NCBI RefSeq assembly: GCF_003012935.1
Contig: NZ_PUDR01000011.1
Coordinates: 124,001-188,000, forward strand
Direction: 5' to 3'
DNA: 64,000 nt
Source: Pannonibacter carbonis
Lineage (GTDB): Bacteria > Pseudomonadota > Alphaproteobacteria > Rhizobiales > Stappiaceae
Shown here: positions 33,981-42,763 of the stretch, piece by piece
Layout: every line of letters begins with the position of its first letter
Position numbering within the stretch: the first letter of the stretch is position 1
Program-made: the position numbers and the translations under genes
The notes under the pieces: generated by a model
The model's input: only the letters and a program-made list of their open reading frames with translations
Databases searched by the model: none
Told to the model about the DNA's origin: nothing

Positions 33981-35486
33981 TCACCCAGCGGCGGCGATAT
34001 CCGATGAGGCGAAAGCCAAGCTTCGGTTTACAGGTTTCTCACGTCTGAGAGCATCCTCAAACACCGATCCAAGACCGATCAGCACCGGCGCGTCACCAAA
34101 GGCGGCCATCGTTTCACTGGTCAGATCCGCCAGCCGTCCGGTCCAGATCCGCTCGTCAGGCCGGCTGACGTTGGCATGGGCAACGACCGGCAGATCCGGG
34201 CGGACGCCTTCGGCCAGCAGCCGCGTCCGGAGGCTGTCGGCCATGCGTCGGCCCATGTAGAAAACCGTGGTCGCCGCCTCGCTCGACAGCGCGTTGAGAT
34301 CCAGCGTTCCGGGCAGGCCGCCGGACCGTGAATGGGCCGTCATCAGGCGCAGCGTCTGGGCGTGATCGCGGTGGGTGAGTGAAACCTTGAGCCGCGCCGC
34401 CATGGCCGAGGCGGCGGTGATGCCCGGCACCACATACACAGGAATGCCCTCCGCCTCCAGCCGGGCGATCTCTTCGCCCGCCCGGCCGAAGACCATCGGG
34501 TCCCCCGACTTCAGCCGCACCACCTTGCGGCCCTGCCGGGCCAGCGAGACCATCATGTCGTTGATGTCACCTTGCGCGCAGCTCTCTCGCCCGCCCCGCT
34601 TGCCGACCAAAAGGCGCTTTGCTTCCCGCCGGGCGAGTTCCAGCACCTCGGCACTGACGAGGTCATCGAAGAGAATCACATCTGCCGCCTGCAGCGCTCG
34701 CATGGCGGCAAGCGTCAAGAGCCCGGCATCGCCCGGCCCGGCCCCTACCAGTGTCACCTCGCCGATAGTCGTCGTCCCGGTAGCCAGACGGGCGACAAAG
34801 GCCGGTGCGTCTGCCTCGACCTCCCCTGACGGGGCAGAGGTTGCGGCAAAGGCAAGGTCGGAAAAGCGCTGCCAGAACTGGCGGCGCTGACGTATCTGTC
34901 CCAACGTGGCGGCGACATGGCCCCGGATCCGCCCGGCAAAGCCGGCCCAGGCCGACAGCCTGCGCGGCAGCAGCGTCTCGATGCGCTGGCGCACCGCCTG
35001 CCCCAGCACGGGCGCGGCCCCGTCGGTGGAAATGCCCACCACCAGCGGCGAGCGGTTGACGATGCCGCCGAACTGGAACTGGCAATGCTCTGGCCGGTCA
35101 ATCACGTTGACCGGAACGCCGGCCGCCCGCGCAGCTGCCACGAAGGCTGCGGCCTCCGCATCTTCCGCGACCTCGGCCACAGCCAGTGCTGCCCCGGCCA
35201 GATCGGCGGGCGTCCAGTGCCTTGCAGAATGACGGATGCGCGGCGCCAGCGCGGGATCTGCAATGAGGTCGGCCAGATCCGGGCAAGGGTCAGAGGCCAG
35301 CAGGTGCAGCTCTGCCCCGGTGGCCAGCAGCAGCTCGGCCTTCCAGGCCGCCGGCTCGCCGCCGCCGGCAAGAACCACCTTGCGCCCCGCGAGGGGCAGG
35401 AAGACAGGGAGAACGGCCAGAGGTTCCATACGGGCCACGCGTGTGCGAGACGCAGCAGCATGCAATTCAGGCTGAACGGGCAACAT
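33981..35486 (-). CDS. cysG: Siroheme synthase (CysG: fused dehydrogenase/ferrochelatase and uroporphyrinogen methyltransferase)
   Basis: The 501-aa protein has the CysG N-terminal dehydrogenase/ferrochelatase domain ('LPLAGRKVVLAGGGEPAAWKAELLLATGAELHLLA') and the C-terminal SUMT domain ('VTLVGAGPGDAGLLTLAAMRALQAADVILFDDLVS', 'GKRGG', 'RLKSGDPMVFGRAGEEIARL', 'VVPGITAASA'). It makes siroheme, the cofactor of the NirB nitrite reductase in the same operon. The ATG at 35486 with GGAGGAGG six bases upstream overlaps the end of nasA by 20 nt. It is the last gene of the nitrate assimilation operon. Confidence 0.92.
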   Translation of the reverse strand: MLPVQPELHAAASRTRVARMEPLAVLPVFLPLAGRKVVLAGGGEPAAWKAELLLATGAELHLLASDPCPDLADLIADPALAPRIRHSARHWTPADLAGAALAVAEVAEDAEAAAFVAAARAAGVPVNVIDRPEHCQFQFGGIVNRSPLVVGISTDGAAPVLGQAVRQRIETLLPRRLSAWAGFAGRIRGHVAATLGQIRQRRQFWQRFSDLAFAATSAPSGEVEADAPAFVARLATGTTTIGEVTLVGAGPGDAGLLTLAAMRALQAADVILFDDLVSAEVLELARREAKRLLVGKRGGRESCAQGDINDMMVSLARQGRKVVRLKSGDPMVFGRAGEEIARLEAEGIPVYVVPGITAASAMAARLKVSLTHRDHAQTLRLMTAHSRSGGLPGTLDLNALSSEAATTVFYMGRRMADSLRTRLLAEGVRPDLPVVAHANVSRPDERIWTGRLADLTSETMAAFGDAPVLIGLGSVFEDALRREKPVNRSLAFASSDIAAAG

Positions 35487-38172
35487 GCGTGGCCTCCTCC
35501 TGCAGTTCCATCCTATCGGCAATCAGCCGGGCAATTTCGGACCGGCACGAGCCGCAGTTGCTGCCCGCACCGAGGCGCGCACCGATCCCGGAGACGGTCG
35601 TGATCCCGGCGGCAACAGCCCCGCGGATCTCGTTGGCCCCGACCTGAAAACACGAACAAACAATGGCGCCCTTGTCCGGCTGGTCAGCGCCCGGCCGGCC
35701 GGCCAGCAGTTTCCAGCGGGTGGCCGGCGTCGGCGCGGCCAGGCCCATGAGGCCGCTGGCCCAGCTGCGCGACACGGCAACTGGCTGGCGCGCCAGGAAC
35801 ACCGCACCGACGAGCCGCCCGTCCAGGAAGGCCATCGCCCGGTAAAGACCATCGCCGCGCGACTGGAACGAGAGGCTCTCCGTCCCATGGCCACAGCGCT
35901 GCAACACCTCGGCGGCCAGCGCCTCGGGTTCCGCGTCCTCGAGCGCAGCGAACTCCAGCCTCAGGCCATCGTCGCGGCGGCCGGTTCCAAGGGGCGCAAC
36001 GGCCCAATAGGCAAATGGCAGGTGAGCGGGCACCCCGGCGAGAACCGCAAAGCCGTACCAGCGTGCCTCCAGACGGCGCAGGCCGACCGTGCTGCGTTTC
36101 AGGCCCGGCTGACCGGACTGCGGATCGGTTGCCGCCGACACGAGCACGTCGATGCGCGACCTTGCGGAAAACTGGCCGGTCCAGTGCATCGGAGCAAAGA
36201 CCTCGCCGGGGCGCACCCGGTCGGTCACGACCGCGCGCAGGACAGCCTCGCCCTGTGCGTTGTCCAGCACCACGAGGTCCGCCGCCGCGATCCCCCGCGC
36301 CTGCGCATCATCGGGATGGATCTCGGCAAACGGCTCGGCGATATGCGCGAACAGCCGCCCGGTGCGGCCGGTCCGGGTCATGGTGTGCCACTGGTCGCGG
36401 ATGCGCCCGGTGTTGAGAATGAGGCTGCCCCCGCCGACCACCGCCGGGACTGGCGGCGTCACCGTCACAAGCCGCGCCCGGCCGTCGGTCGTGAAGAAGC
36501 CGCCGTTTGCGAACAGGCGCCCGCCCTGCGCCGGCACGCTGGTTGTCCCCGCAGGCTGCGGCCAGAGGAAAGGGGCAAGGGCATCATAGGCCTCGGCCGA
36601 AATGCCGGCATGGGCGCTGATGTCGAAATCCCGGCTGCCATGGTTGCCGGTGCCGGACAGCCGGGCATGCTCGGCGAAGATGGCTGCCGGGCCGTCATAG
36701 GCAAAGCCAGCACTGTGCCCCATGCGCCGGGCGACTGCAGACAGGATCGCCCAGTCGGGCCGCGCCTCGCCCGGAAGCGGCAAGAAGGCACGCTGGCGCG
36801 AAATGCGCCGTTCGGAATTGGTCACCGTGCCATCCTTTTCGCCCCAGGCCGCCGCAGGCAGCAGCACATGGGCATAACGGGCGGTGTCGGTGGCGCGGAT
36901 GACATCGGACACGACAACGAAGGGACAGCGGCCGAGCGCCTCGGCCACCCTGTCGGCGTCCGGCAGGCTGTCGACAGGGTTGGTGCCCATGATCCAGACC
37001 GCCTTGATCCGGCCGGCATGAATGGCCTCGAACAGGTCGACCGCCTTCAAGCCCGGACTGGCCGCAAGGCGCGGCGTGGCCCAGACGGCCTGCACGATGT
37101 CCCGATGCGCCGGGTTGTCGAGATCCATATGGGCGGCCAGCATGTTGGCCATGCCGCCAACCTCGCGCCCGCCCATCGCATTGGGCTGGCCGGTGACGGA
37201 AAACGGCCCCATGCCCGGCCGCCCGATCCGGCCTGTGGCGAGATGAACATTCAGGATGGCGTTGACCTTGTCCGTGCCGCAGACGGACTGGTTGACGCCC
37301 TGGCTGTAGACGGTCACGACCTTTTCCGTCCGGGCAAACAGCTCGTAGAAGCGGCCGACATCGGCGGCGGCAAGACCGGAAGCGGCGGCGACGGCGGCGA
37401 TGTCACAGGCCGACGCCGCCGCAAGGGCAGCTTCAGCCCCGCCGGTGTGCCGGGCCAGATAGGCCTCATCCAGCCGCCCGGCTTCGGCAAGATAGCGCAG
37501 CAGGCCGGCGAACAGCGCCACATCCCCGTCGGGCCGCAAACCGAGATGCAGGTCGGCGATCTCGCTGGTGGCGGTGCGGCGCGGGTCGATGGTGACAATG
37601 CGCAGGTTCGGGCGCTCCGCCCGGGCCGCCTCCAGCCGCTGAAACAGCACCGGATGGCACCACGCCAGATTGGACCCCACCAGCACGACCAGATCGGCCA
37701 GTTCCAGATCCTCGTAACACCCAGGCACCGTGTCGGAGCCGAAACCGCGCCGGTGGCCGGCAACCGATGACGCCATGCAGAGGCGCGAATTGGTGTCGAT
37801 GTTGGCCGTACCGATGAAGCCCTTCATCAACTTGTTGGCGACATAGTAATCCTCAGTAAGCAGCTGGCCGGAGCCGTAGAGCGCGATGCTGTCCGGCCCA
37901 TACTGCGCCACGGTCTCGGCGAGGCGCCGCGCCACCACATCCAGCGCCATGTCCCAGCTGGCACGGCGGCCGCCGATCTCCGGATAGAGCAGGCGTCCAT
38001 CCAGCGACAGGGTTTCGGCAAGCGCCAAGCCCTTGGAGCAGAGCCGTCCGAAATTGGCCGGATGCGACGGGTCGCCGGCGACGCGGACCGTGCCATCCGC
38101 CTGGCGGGTGGCAAGGACACCGCAGCCGACGCCGCAATAGGGACAGGTGGTGCGCGTCACCGTTTCAGTCAT
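35467..38172 (-). CDS. nasA: Assimilatory nitrate reductase, catalytic subunit
   Basis: The 901-aa molybdopterin enzyme has the N-terminal [4Fe-4S] motif 'CPYCGVGCGV ... CSKG', the Mo-bis-MGD core ('GSGQLLTEDYYVANKLMKGFIGTANIDTNSRLCMASS') and the C-terminal molydopterin-dinucleotide domain ('LNTGRIRDQWHTMTRTGR'). It also has an extra BFD-like [2Fe-2S] domain at the C-terminus ('CSCFQVGANEIRGAV ... GSNCGSCRSEI'), which is usual in NasA-type enzymes that take electrons without a separate small subunit. It reduces nitrate to nitrite in the cytoplasm. The ATG at 38172 overlaps the nirD stop by eight bases. Confidence 0.93.
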   Translation of the reverse strand: MTETVTRTTCPYCGVGCGVLATRQADGTVRVAGDPSHPANFGRLCSKGLALAETLSLDGRLLYPEIGGRRASWDMALDVVARRLAETVAQYGPDSIALYGSGQLLTEDYYVANKLMKGFIGTANIDTNSRLCMASSVAGHRRGFGSDTVPGCYEDLELADLVVLVGSNLAWCHPVLFQRLEAARAERPNLRIVTIDPRRTATSEIADLHLGLRPDGDVALFAGLLRYLAEAGRLDEAYLARHTGGAEAALAAASACDIAAVAAASGLAAADVGRFYELFARTEKVVTVYSQGVNQSVCGTDKVNAILNVHLATGRIGRPGMGPFSVTGQPNAMGGREVGGMANMLAAHMDLDNPAHRDIVQAVWATPRLAASPGLKAVDLFEAIHAGRIKAVWIMGTNPVDSLPDADRVAEALGRCPFVVVSDVIRATDTARYAHVLLPAAAWGEKDGTVTNSERRISRQRAFLPLPGEARPDWAILSAVARRMGHSAGFAYDGPAAIFAEHARLSGTGNHGSRDFDISAHAGISAEAYDALAPFLWPQPAGTTSVPAQGGRLFANGGFFTTDGRARLVTVTPPVPAVVGGGSLILNTGRIRDQWHTMTRTGRTGRLFAHIAEPFAEIHPDDAQARGIAAADLVVLDNAQGEAVLRAVVTDRVRPGEVFAPMHWTGQFSARSRIDVLVSAATDPQSGQPGLKRSTVGLRRLEARWYGFAVLAGVPAHLPFAYWAVAPLGTGRRDDGLRLEFAALEDAEPEALAAEVLQRCGHGTESLSFQSRGDGLYRAMAFLDGRLVGAVFLARQPVAVSRSWASGLMGLAAPTPATRWKLLAGRPGADQPDKGAIVCSCFQVGANEIRGAVAAGITTVSGIGARLGAGSNCGSCRSEIARLIADRMELQEEATHVARSA

Positions 38173-38515
38173 CGGCCACTCTCCGGGCCAGCACCGACCG
38201 GGCAAGGTAGACACGGCCGCCCTCGACTCGCGCCGGTGTGGTGGCCACGCCCCCCTCGTCGGCACCCTGGGCGAGACCTGTCGCCAGATCGAACACCCAG
38301 TTGTGCAACGGACAGGTGACGAAGCGGCCGTGGACGATGCCCTGGCTGAGCGGCCCGCCCTTGTGCGGGCACCGGTCGTCGAGCGCGAAAACCTCGTCCT
38401 CGCCGGTGCGGAACAGGGCGACGCATCCCGCTGGCGTCTTGACGACGCGGGCGCCCTCCTTCGGGATGTCGGTGAGGAGGCCGATCTCGATCCAGTCCCT
38501 GGTCATCGCGTTCAT
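38165..38515 (-). CDS. nirD: Nitrite reductase small subunit (NirD), with Rieske ligands
   Basis: The 116-aa protein is a NirD/Rieske-fold protein. 'RCPHKGGPLSQG' and 'TCPLHNWVFDLATG' keep the full C-x-H and C-x2-H ligand set, so a [2Fe-2S] cluster can be bound; enterobacterial NirD has lost these ligands. It forms the small subunit of NADH-dependent nitrite reductase. Its start overlaps the nirB stop (ATGA at 38512) and its stop overlaps nasA. Confidence 0.9.
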   Translation of the reverse strand: MNAMTRDWIEIGLLTDIPKEGARVVKTPAGCVALFRTGEDEVFALDDRCPHKGGPLSQGIVHGRFVTCPLHNWVFDLATGLAQGADEGGVATTPARVEGGRVYLARSVLARRVADD

Positions 38516-40977
38516 TCGGCCGCCTCCAGTCCCAGCACGGCCATCGGCCGGAATTCATGCTTGTCCTTGCCCGAGACACGCTCGGACCAGGGGTCGGTCT
38601 GTGCGAAGGCCTGCGACTGGACAAAGCGCTCGAAATAGGCGCGGCGGCGGTCGCGATCGTCCATGATCTGGCGGCGCACCTCGTCATGGCCGATGCGCTT
38701 GGCCCACTTGTAGATGCGCTCCAGATAGTGGCCCTGCTCGCGGTACATCTGGATCAGCGCCGTGATGGTCTCCAGCGCCTCATCCTCGCTAGGGACAAGG
38801 CCCAGAACGTCGGTGCCCTTGATGTCCAGTCCGGCCGCACCGGCGAAGTGGATCTCAAAACCACTGTCGACGCAGATGACGCCGACGTCCTTGCAGGTGG
38901 CCTCGGCGCAATTGCGCGGACACCCGGAAACGGCGAGCTTCACCTTGGCCGGGGTCCACGAACCCCAGAGGAACTTTTCCAGCCGGATGCCAAGACCGGT
39001 GGAATCCTGCGTACCGAAGCGGCACCAGTCGGACCCGACACAGGTCTTCACGGTGCGCAGGCCCTTGGCATAGGCGTGGCCCGAGACGAAACCGGCCTTG
39101 CCCAGATCCTCCCAGACGGCGGGCAGGTCCTCCTTCTTGACGCCGAGCATGTCGATACGCTGGCCGCCGGTGACCTTGACCGCCGGGATCTCGAACTTGT
39201 CGACCACATCGGCAATGGCGCGCAGTTCCGCAGCCGAGGTCATGCCGCCCCACATGCGCGGCACGACGGAATAGGTGCCATCCTTCTGGATGTTGGCGTG
39301 GACGCGCTCGTTGATGAAGCGCGACTGATAGTCGTCCTCGTACTCGCCCGGCCAGTCGGCCACGAGATAATAGTTCAGCGCCGGCCGGCACTTGGCGCAG
39401 CCGCCGGAGGAGGACCAGCCAAGCTCCTGCATGACGGCGGGGATCGACTTCAGCTGCCTGGCCTTGATCAGCCGCCGCACGTCATCATGGCTGTGCGTGG
39501 TGCAGCCGCACATCGGCTTCACGGCCTGCGCCTGGAACCGGTCACCGAGGGTCAGCTGCATCACCTTCTCGACAAGGCCCGTGCAGCTGCCGCAGGAGGC
39601 CGACGCCTTGGTATGCGCCCTGACCTCCTCCAGCGTGGTCAGGCCCCTGGCGGTGATGGCCGAGACGATGGTCCCCTTGCACACGCCGTTGCAGCCGCAG
39701 ACTTCCGCATCATCCGCCAACGCTGCAACGGCCGCCGTAGGGTCCAGCGCGGCCCCTCCCTGATAAGCCTGGCCGAAGATCAAGGTGTCGCGCAGGTCCG
39801 TAACATCCGTCGCCTTCTTCTTCAGGTCCGTGAACCAGGCCGCGTCGCCGGTGTCCCCGAACAGGACCGAGCCGATGATCCGGTTGTCCTTCAGGATCAG
39901 GCGCTTGTAGATGCCGGCGCTGGCATCGCGCAGGACGATTTCTTCCCGGTCATCGCCATCGGCAAAGTCGCCGACCGAGAAAAGATCGATCCCGGTGACC
40001 TTCAGCTTCGTCGGTGTGTCCTGGTGCACGAAGGGAGCGGGCTGCGCACCGGTCACCTCGCAGGCGAGTTCCGCCGCCAGTACCCGTGCCATTTCGTACA
40101 GCGGGGCGACCAGACCATAGACCTGCCCGCCGACCTCCGCGCATTCGCCCAGCGAATAGATCGACGGATCGCTGCTGCGCATACGGTCATCAACGACAAT
40201 GCCGCGATTGACCTCCAGTCCGGCCAGACGGCCGAGGGCCGCATTGGGACGGATGCCGGCGGCCATGACGACCAACGTTGCGGGCACTTCAGTGCCATCC
40301 TGCAAGGCCACAGCGCGGACCTTGCCATGGGCATCCGGCAGCAGCGCCTGCGTGTTGGCCCGGGTCATCACCTTGATGCCCCGGGCCTCGAGCGAGCGCT
40401 GCAGGAGATATCCGGCGGCCGGATCGAGCTGGCGTTCCATCAGGCTCGGCATGACATGCAGGACAGTCACATCCATGCCGCGCGCCTTCAGCCCGGCGGC
40501 AGCCTCCAGCCCCAGCAATCCGCCGCCGATGACGACAGCGGTCGCGCGCGACTGCGCCGCCAGGAGCATGGCATCGACATCATCGAGATCGCGGTAGGTG
40601 ATGACACCTTTCAGGTCCGCGCCCGGCACGGGCAGGATGAACGGTACAGACCCTGTGGCGATGATCAGCCGATCATAGGCGGCCGTTGCCCCCTGATCGG
40701 AGGTGACGGTGCAGGCCGCGCGGTCGATGGCGGTAATCCGGTGCCCCTTGTAGAGGGTAATGCCGTTGCGGATGTACCAGCCATCGCCGTGGATCACGAT
40801 ATCCTCAAAGGTCTTCTCGCCCGAGAGGACCGGCGACAGCATGATCCGGTCGTAGTTGACGCGCGGTTCGGCGTTAAAAATGGTGATCTCATAAAGATCG
40901 GGCGCAAGCTCGAGGAGATGCTCCAGCATCCGCCCCGGGGCCATGCCATTGCCGATGATGACGAGTTTCTGGCGCAT
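38512..40977 (-). CDS. nirB: Nitrite reductase [NAD(P)H] large subunit (NirB)
   Basis: The 821-aa protein has an FAD/NAD-dependent reductase domain ('RQKLVIIGNGMAPGRMLEHLL', 'VIATGSVPFILPVPG', 'AVVIGGGLLGLEAAAGLKARGMDVTVLH'). A BFD-like Fe-S domain follows ('CGCNGVCKGTIV ... SCGSCTGLV'), then a second Cys-rich segment ('MCGCTTHSHDDVRRLI ... GGCAKCRPALNYYL'). The siroheme/[4Fe-4S] half has 'TCVGSDWCRFG' and 'SGCPRNCAEATCKDVG'. It reduces nitrite to ammonium. The ATG at 40977 starts the Rossmann fold directly and lies six bases after the nrtD stop. Confidence 0.93.
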   Translation of the reverse strand: MRQKLVIIGNGMAPGRMLEHLLELAPDLYEITIFNAEPRVNYDRIMLSPVLSGEKTFEDIVIHGDGWYIRNGITLYKGHRITAIDRAACTVTSDQGATAAYDRLIIATGSVPFILPVPGADLKGVITYRDLDDVDAMLLAAQSRATAVVIGGGLLGLEAAAGLKARGMDVTVLHVMPSLMERQLDPAAGYLLQRSLEARGIKVMTRANTQALLPDAHGKVRAVALQDGTEVPATLVVMAAGIRPNAALGRLAGLEVNRGIVVDDRMRSSDPSIYSLGECAEVGGQVYGLVAPLYEMARVLAAELACEVTGAQPAPFVHQDTPTKLKVTGIDLFSVGDFADGDDREEIVLRDASAGIYKRLILKDNRIIGSVLFGDTGDAAWFTDLKKKATDVTDLRDTLIFGQAYQGGAALDPTAAVAALADDAEVCGCNGVCKGTIVSAITARGLTTLEEVRAHTKASASCGSCTGLVEKVMQLTLGDRFQAQAVKPMCGCTTHSHDDVRRLIKARQLKSIPAVMQELGWSSSGGCAKCRPALNYYLVADWPGEYEDDYQSRFINERVHANIQKDGTYSVVPRMWGGMTSAAELRAIADVVDKFEIPAVKVTGGQRIDMLGVKKEDLPAVWEDLGKAGFVSGHAYAKGLRTVKTCVGSDWCRFGTQDSTGLGIRLEKFLWGSWTPAKVKLAVSGCPRNCAEATCKDVGVICVDSGFEIHFAGAAGLDIKGTDVLGLVPSEDEALETITALIQMYREQGHYLERIYKWAKRIGHDEVRRQIMDDRDRRRAYFERFVQSQAFAQTDPWSERVSGKDKHEFRPMAVLGLEAAE

Positions 40978-40982
40978 CGGGA

Positions 40983-41783
40983 TCACTCCGCCGCTTCCAC
41001 GAAGCGATGCCGCTCGTAGAGGAATTTCAGGACGGCCTCGCGGCACTTGAGATAGGTGCGGTCACCGGCCAGCTCGATGCGGTTGCGCGGACGGGCAATC
41101 GGCACGTCCAGAACTTCGCCGATGCGGGCGGCAGGGCCATTGGTCATCATCACGATGCGGTCGGACAGGAGCACCGCCTCGTCCACGTCATGAGTGATCA
41201 TGATCATCGTGTTGCCGAGCCGGGCATGGATCTCCATCACCGCATCCTGCAGATGCGCCCGGGTCAGTGCATCCAGCGCGCCGAAGGGCTCGTCCAGCAG
41301 CAACACCTTCGGTTCCATGGCGAGGGCCCGGGCGATGCCGACGCGCTGCTTCATACCGCCCGAAATCTCTCCCGGCCGCTTGTCGCTGGCATGAACCATC
41401 TGCACGAGATCGAGATTGTGCAGGATCCAGTCGTGCTGCTCGGCGCGGGACTTCCGGCCCCGAAACACCTTGCCGACAGCCAGTGCCACGTTCTCGTAGA
41501 CGGTGAGCCAGGGCAGCAGGCTGTGGTTCTGGAACACCACCGCCCGGTCCGGACCAGGTGCCTCCACCGTCTGCCCCTCAAGGAAGACAACGCCAGAGGT
41601 TGCCGGCGTCAGCCCGGCGATGATGTTGAGCAGGGTCGACTTGCCACAGCCGGAATGGCCGATGATGGAGATGAAATCCCCTTTTGCAACGCCAAGTGAA
41701 ACCTGCGAGAGGACCTCCGTGCGGCTGCCGCCGCGCTCGAAGGACTTGTCGATGAATTCGAGGGCGAGATACTGCTGAGCCAT
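40983..41783 (-). CDS. nrtD: Nitrate ABC transporter ATPase
   Basis: The 266-aa protein has Walker A GHSGCGKST, signature ISGGMKQRV and Walker B VLLLDEPFGALD, and the C-terminal 'DRIVMMTNGPAARIGEVLDVPIARPRNR' typical of nitrate/taurine-type ATPases. There is no fused binding domain, so it is NrtD-like rather than NrtC-like. The ATG at 41783 has GGAGGA at six bases. It energises uptake of nitrate through NrtB. Confidence 0.9.
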   Translation of the reverse strand: MAQQYLALEFIDKSFERGGSRTEVLSQVSLGVAKGDFISIIGHSGCGKSTLLNIIAGLTPATSGVVFLEGQTVEAPGPDRAVVFQNHSLLPWLTVYENVALAVGKVFRGRKSRAEQHDWILHNLDLVQMVHASDKRPGEISGGMKQRVGIARALAMEPKVLLLDEPFGALDALTRAHLQDAVMEIHARLGNTMIMITHDVDEAVLLSDRIVMMTNGPAARIGEVLDVPIARPRNRIELAGDRTYLKCREAVLKFLYERHRFVEAAE

Positions 41784-41797
41784 GGTCAATCCTCCGG

Positions 41798-42703
41798 TCA
41801 GGCCGTAGCCGTGCCGCGCGTGACGAGGCGTCCGGCGAGGGCAATGAGACGGTCGAGGAAAAAGCCGACGACGCCGACGTAGACCAGCGCGACGATGATG
41901 TCGCTGATCAGCGACGAGTTCCAAGCATCCCAGATGAAGAAGCCAATGCCGACGCCGCCGATCAGCATTTCGGCCGCGACGATGGCCAGCCACGACAGGC
42001 CGACACCGATCCTGAGGCCGGTGAAGATGTAAGGGGCCGCCGCCGGCAGCATGATCCGGGCGAAATACTCCAGACCGCCGAGGCGCAGCACGCGCGCGAC
42101 ATTACGATAATCCTGCGGGATGTTGCGCACGCCGGCGGCGGTGTTGATGATTACCGGCCAGATGGCGGTGATGAAAATGACGAAGATCGCCGAGGGTGCC
42201 CCGTCCTGGAAGGCAGCCAGTGACAGCGGTAACCAGGCCAGCGGCGGCACGGTGCGCAAGACCTGAAAGATGGGATCAAGGCCGCGCATGGCCCATTGGC
42301 TCTGCCCGAGGAGCACACCCAGGGCAATGCCGGCGATGGCCGCGAGCGTGTAGCCAACCGCCACACGCTGCAGCGAGGCCAGGATCTGCCAGAACATGCC
42401 CTGGTCGGTGCCCTGCCCCCGGTAGAACGGATCAACGATGATCTGCCAGCTATCGACAAGGACACGCGACGGCGGCGGCAGCGGGGCGGTCGGGCTGGAA
42501 CACAGCACTTCCCAGATCGCCAGAAGAACCAGCGTCGTGATCAGCGGCGGCAACAGGTCCGTGATCACACCCCGCAAAATGCGGCCAGCTTCGGCAACCA
42601 TCCCTTGCGAAGGGCGGCGTGGCATGAAGGCAAGAATACGGGCCGGGGTGCCGGACCTGACCGGCGACGTTGCAGAGACTTGGTTGAGTTTTGCGACAGA
42701 CAT
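41798..42703 (-). CDS. nrtB: Nitrate ABC transporter permease
   Basis: The 301-aa membrane protein has about six helices and the family EAA loop 'NVARVLRLGGLEYFARIMLPAAAPYIFTGLRIGVGLSWLAIVAAEMLIGGVGIGFFIWDAWN'. An N-terminal cytoplasmic stretch of about 50 residues precedes the first helix. GGAGA lies before the ATG at 42703. It is located between the binding protein and the ATPase. Confidence 0.9.
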   Translation of the reverse strand: MSVAKLNQVSATSPVRSGTPARILAFMPRRPSQGMVAEAGRILRGVITDLLPPLITTLVLLAIWEVLCSSPTAPLPPPSRVLVDSWQIIVDPFYRGQGTDQGMFWQILASLQRVAVGYTLAAIAGIALGVLLGQSQWAMRGLDPIFQVLRTVPPLAWLPLSLAAFQDGAPSAIFVIFITAIWPVIINTAAGVRNIPQDYRNVARVLRLGGLEYFARIMLPAAAPYIFTGLRIGVGLSWLAIVAAEMLIGGVGIGFFIWDAWNSSLISDIIVALVYVGVVGFFLDRLIALAGRLVTRGTATA

Positions 42704-42763
42704 GCCGATCTCCTTCGGACTTCAGGATACCGGGCGACAGTGTCGCCCGGCATGAGGATCGGC

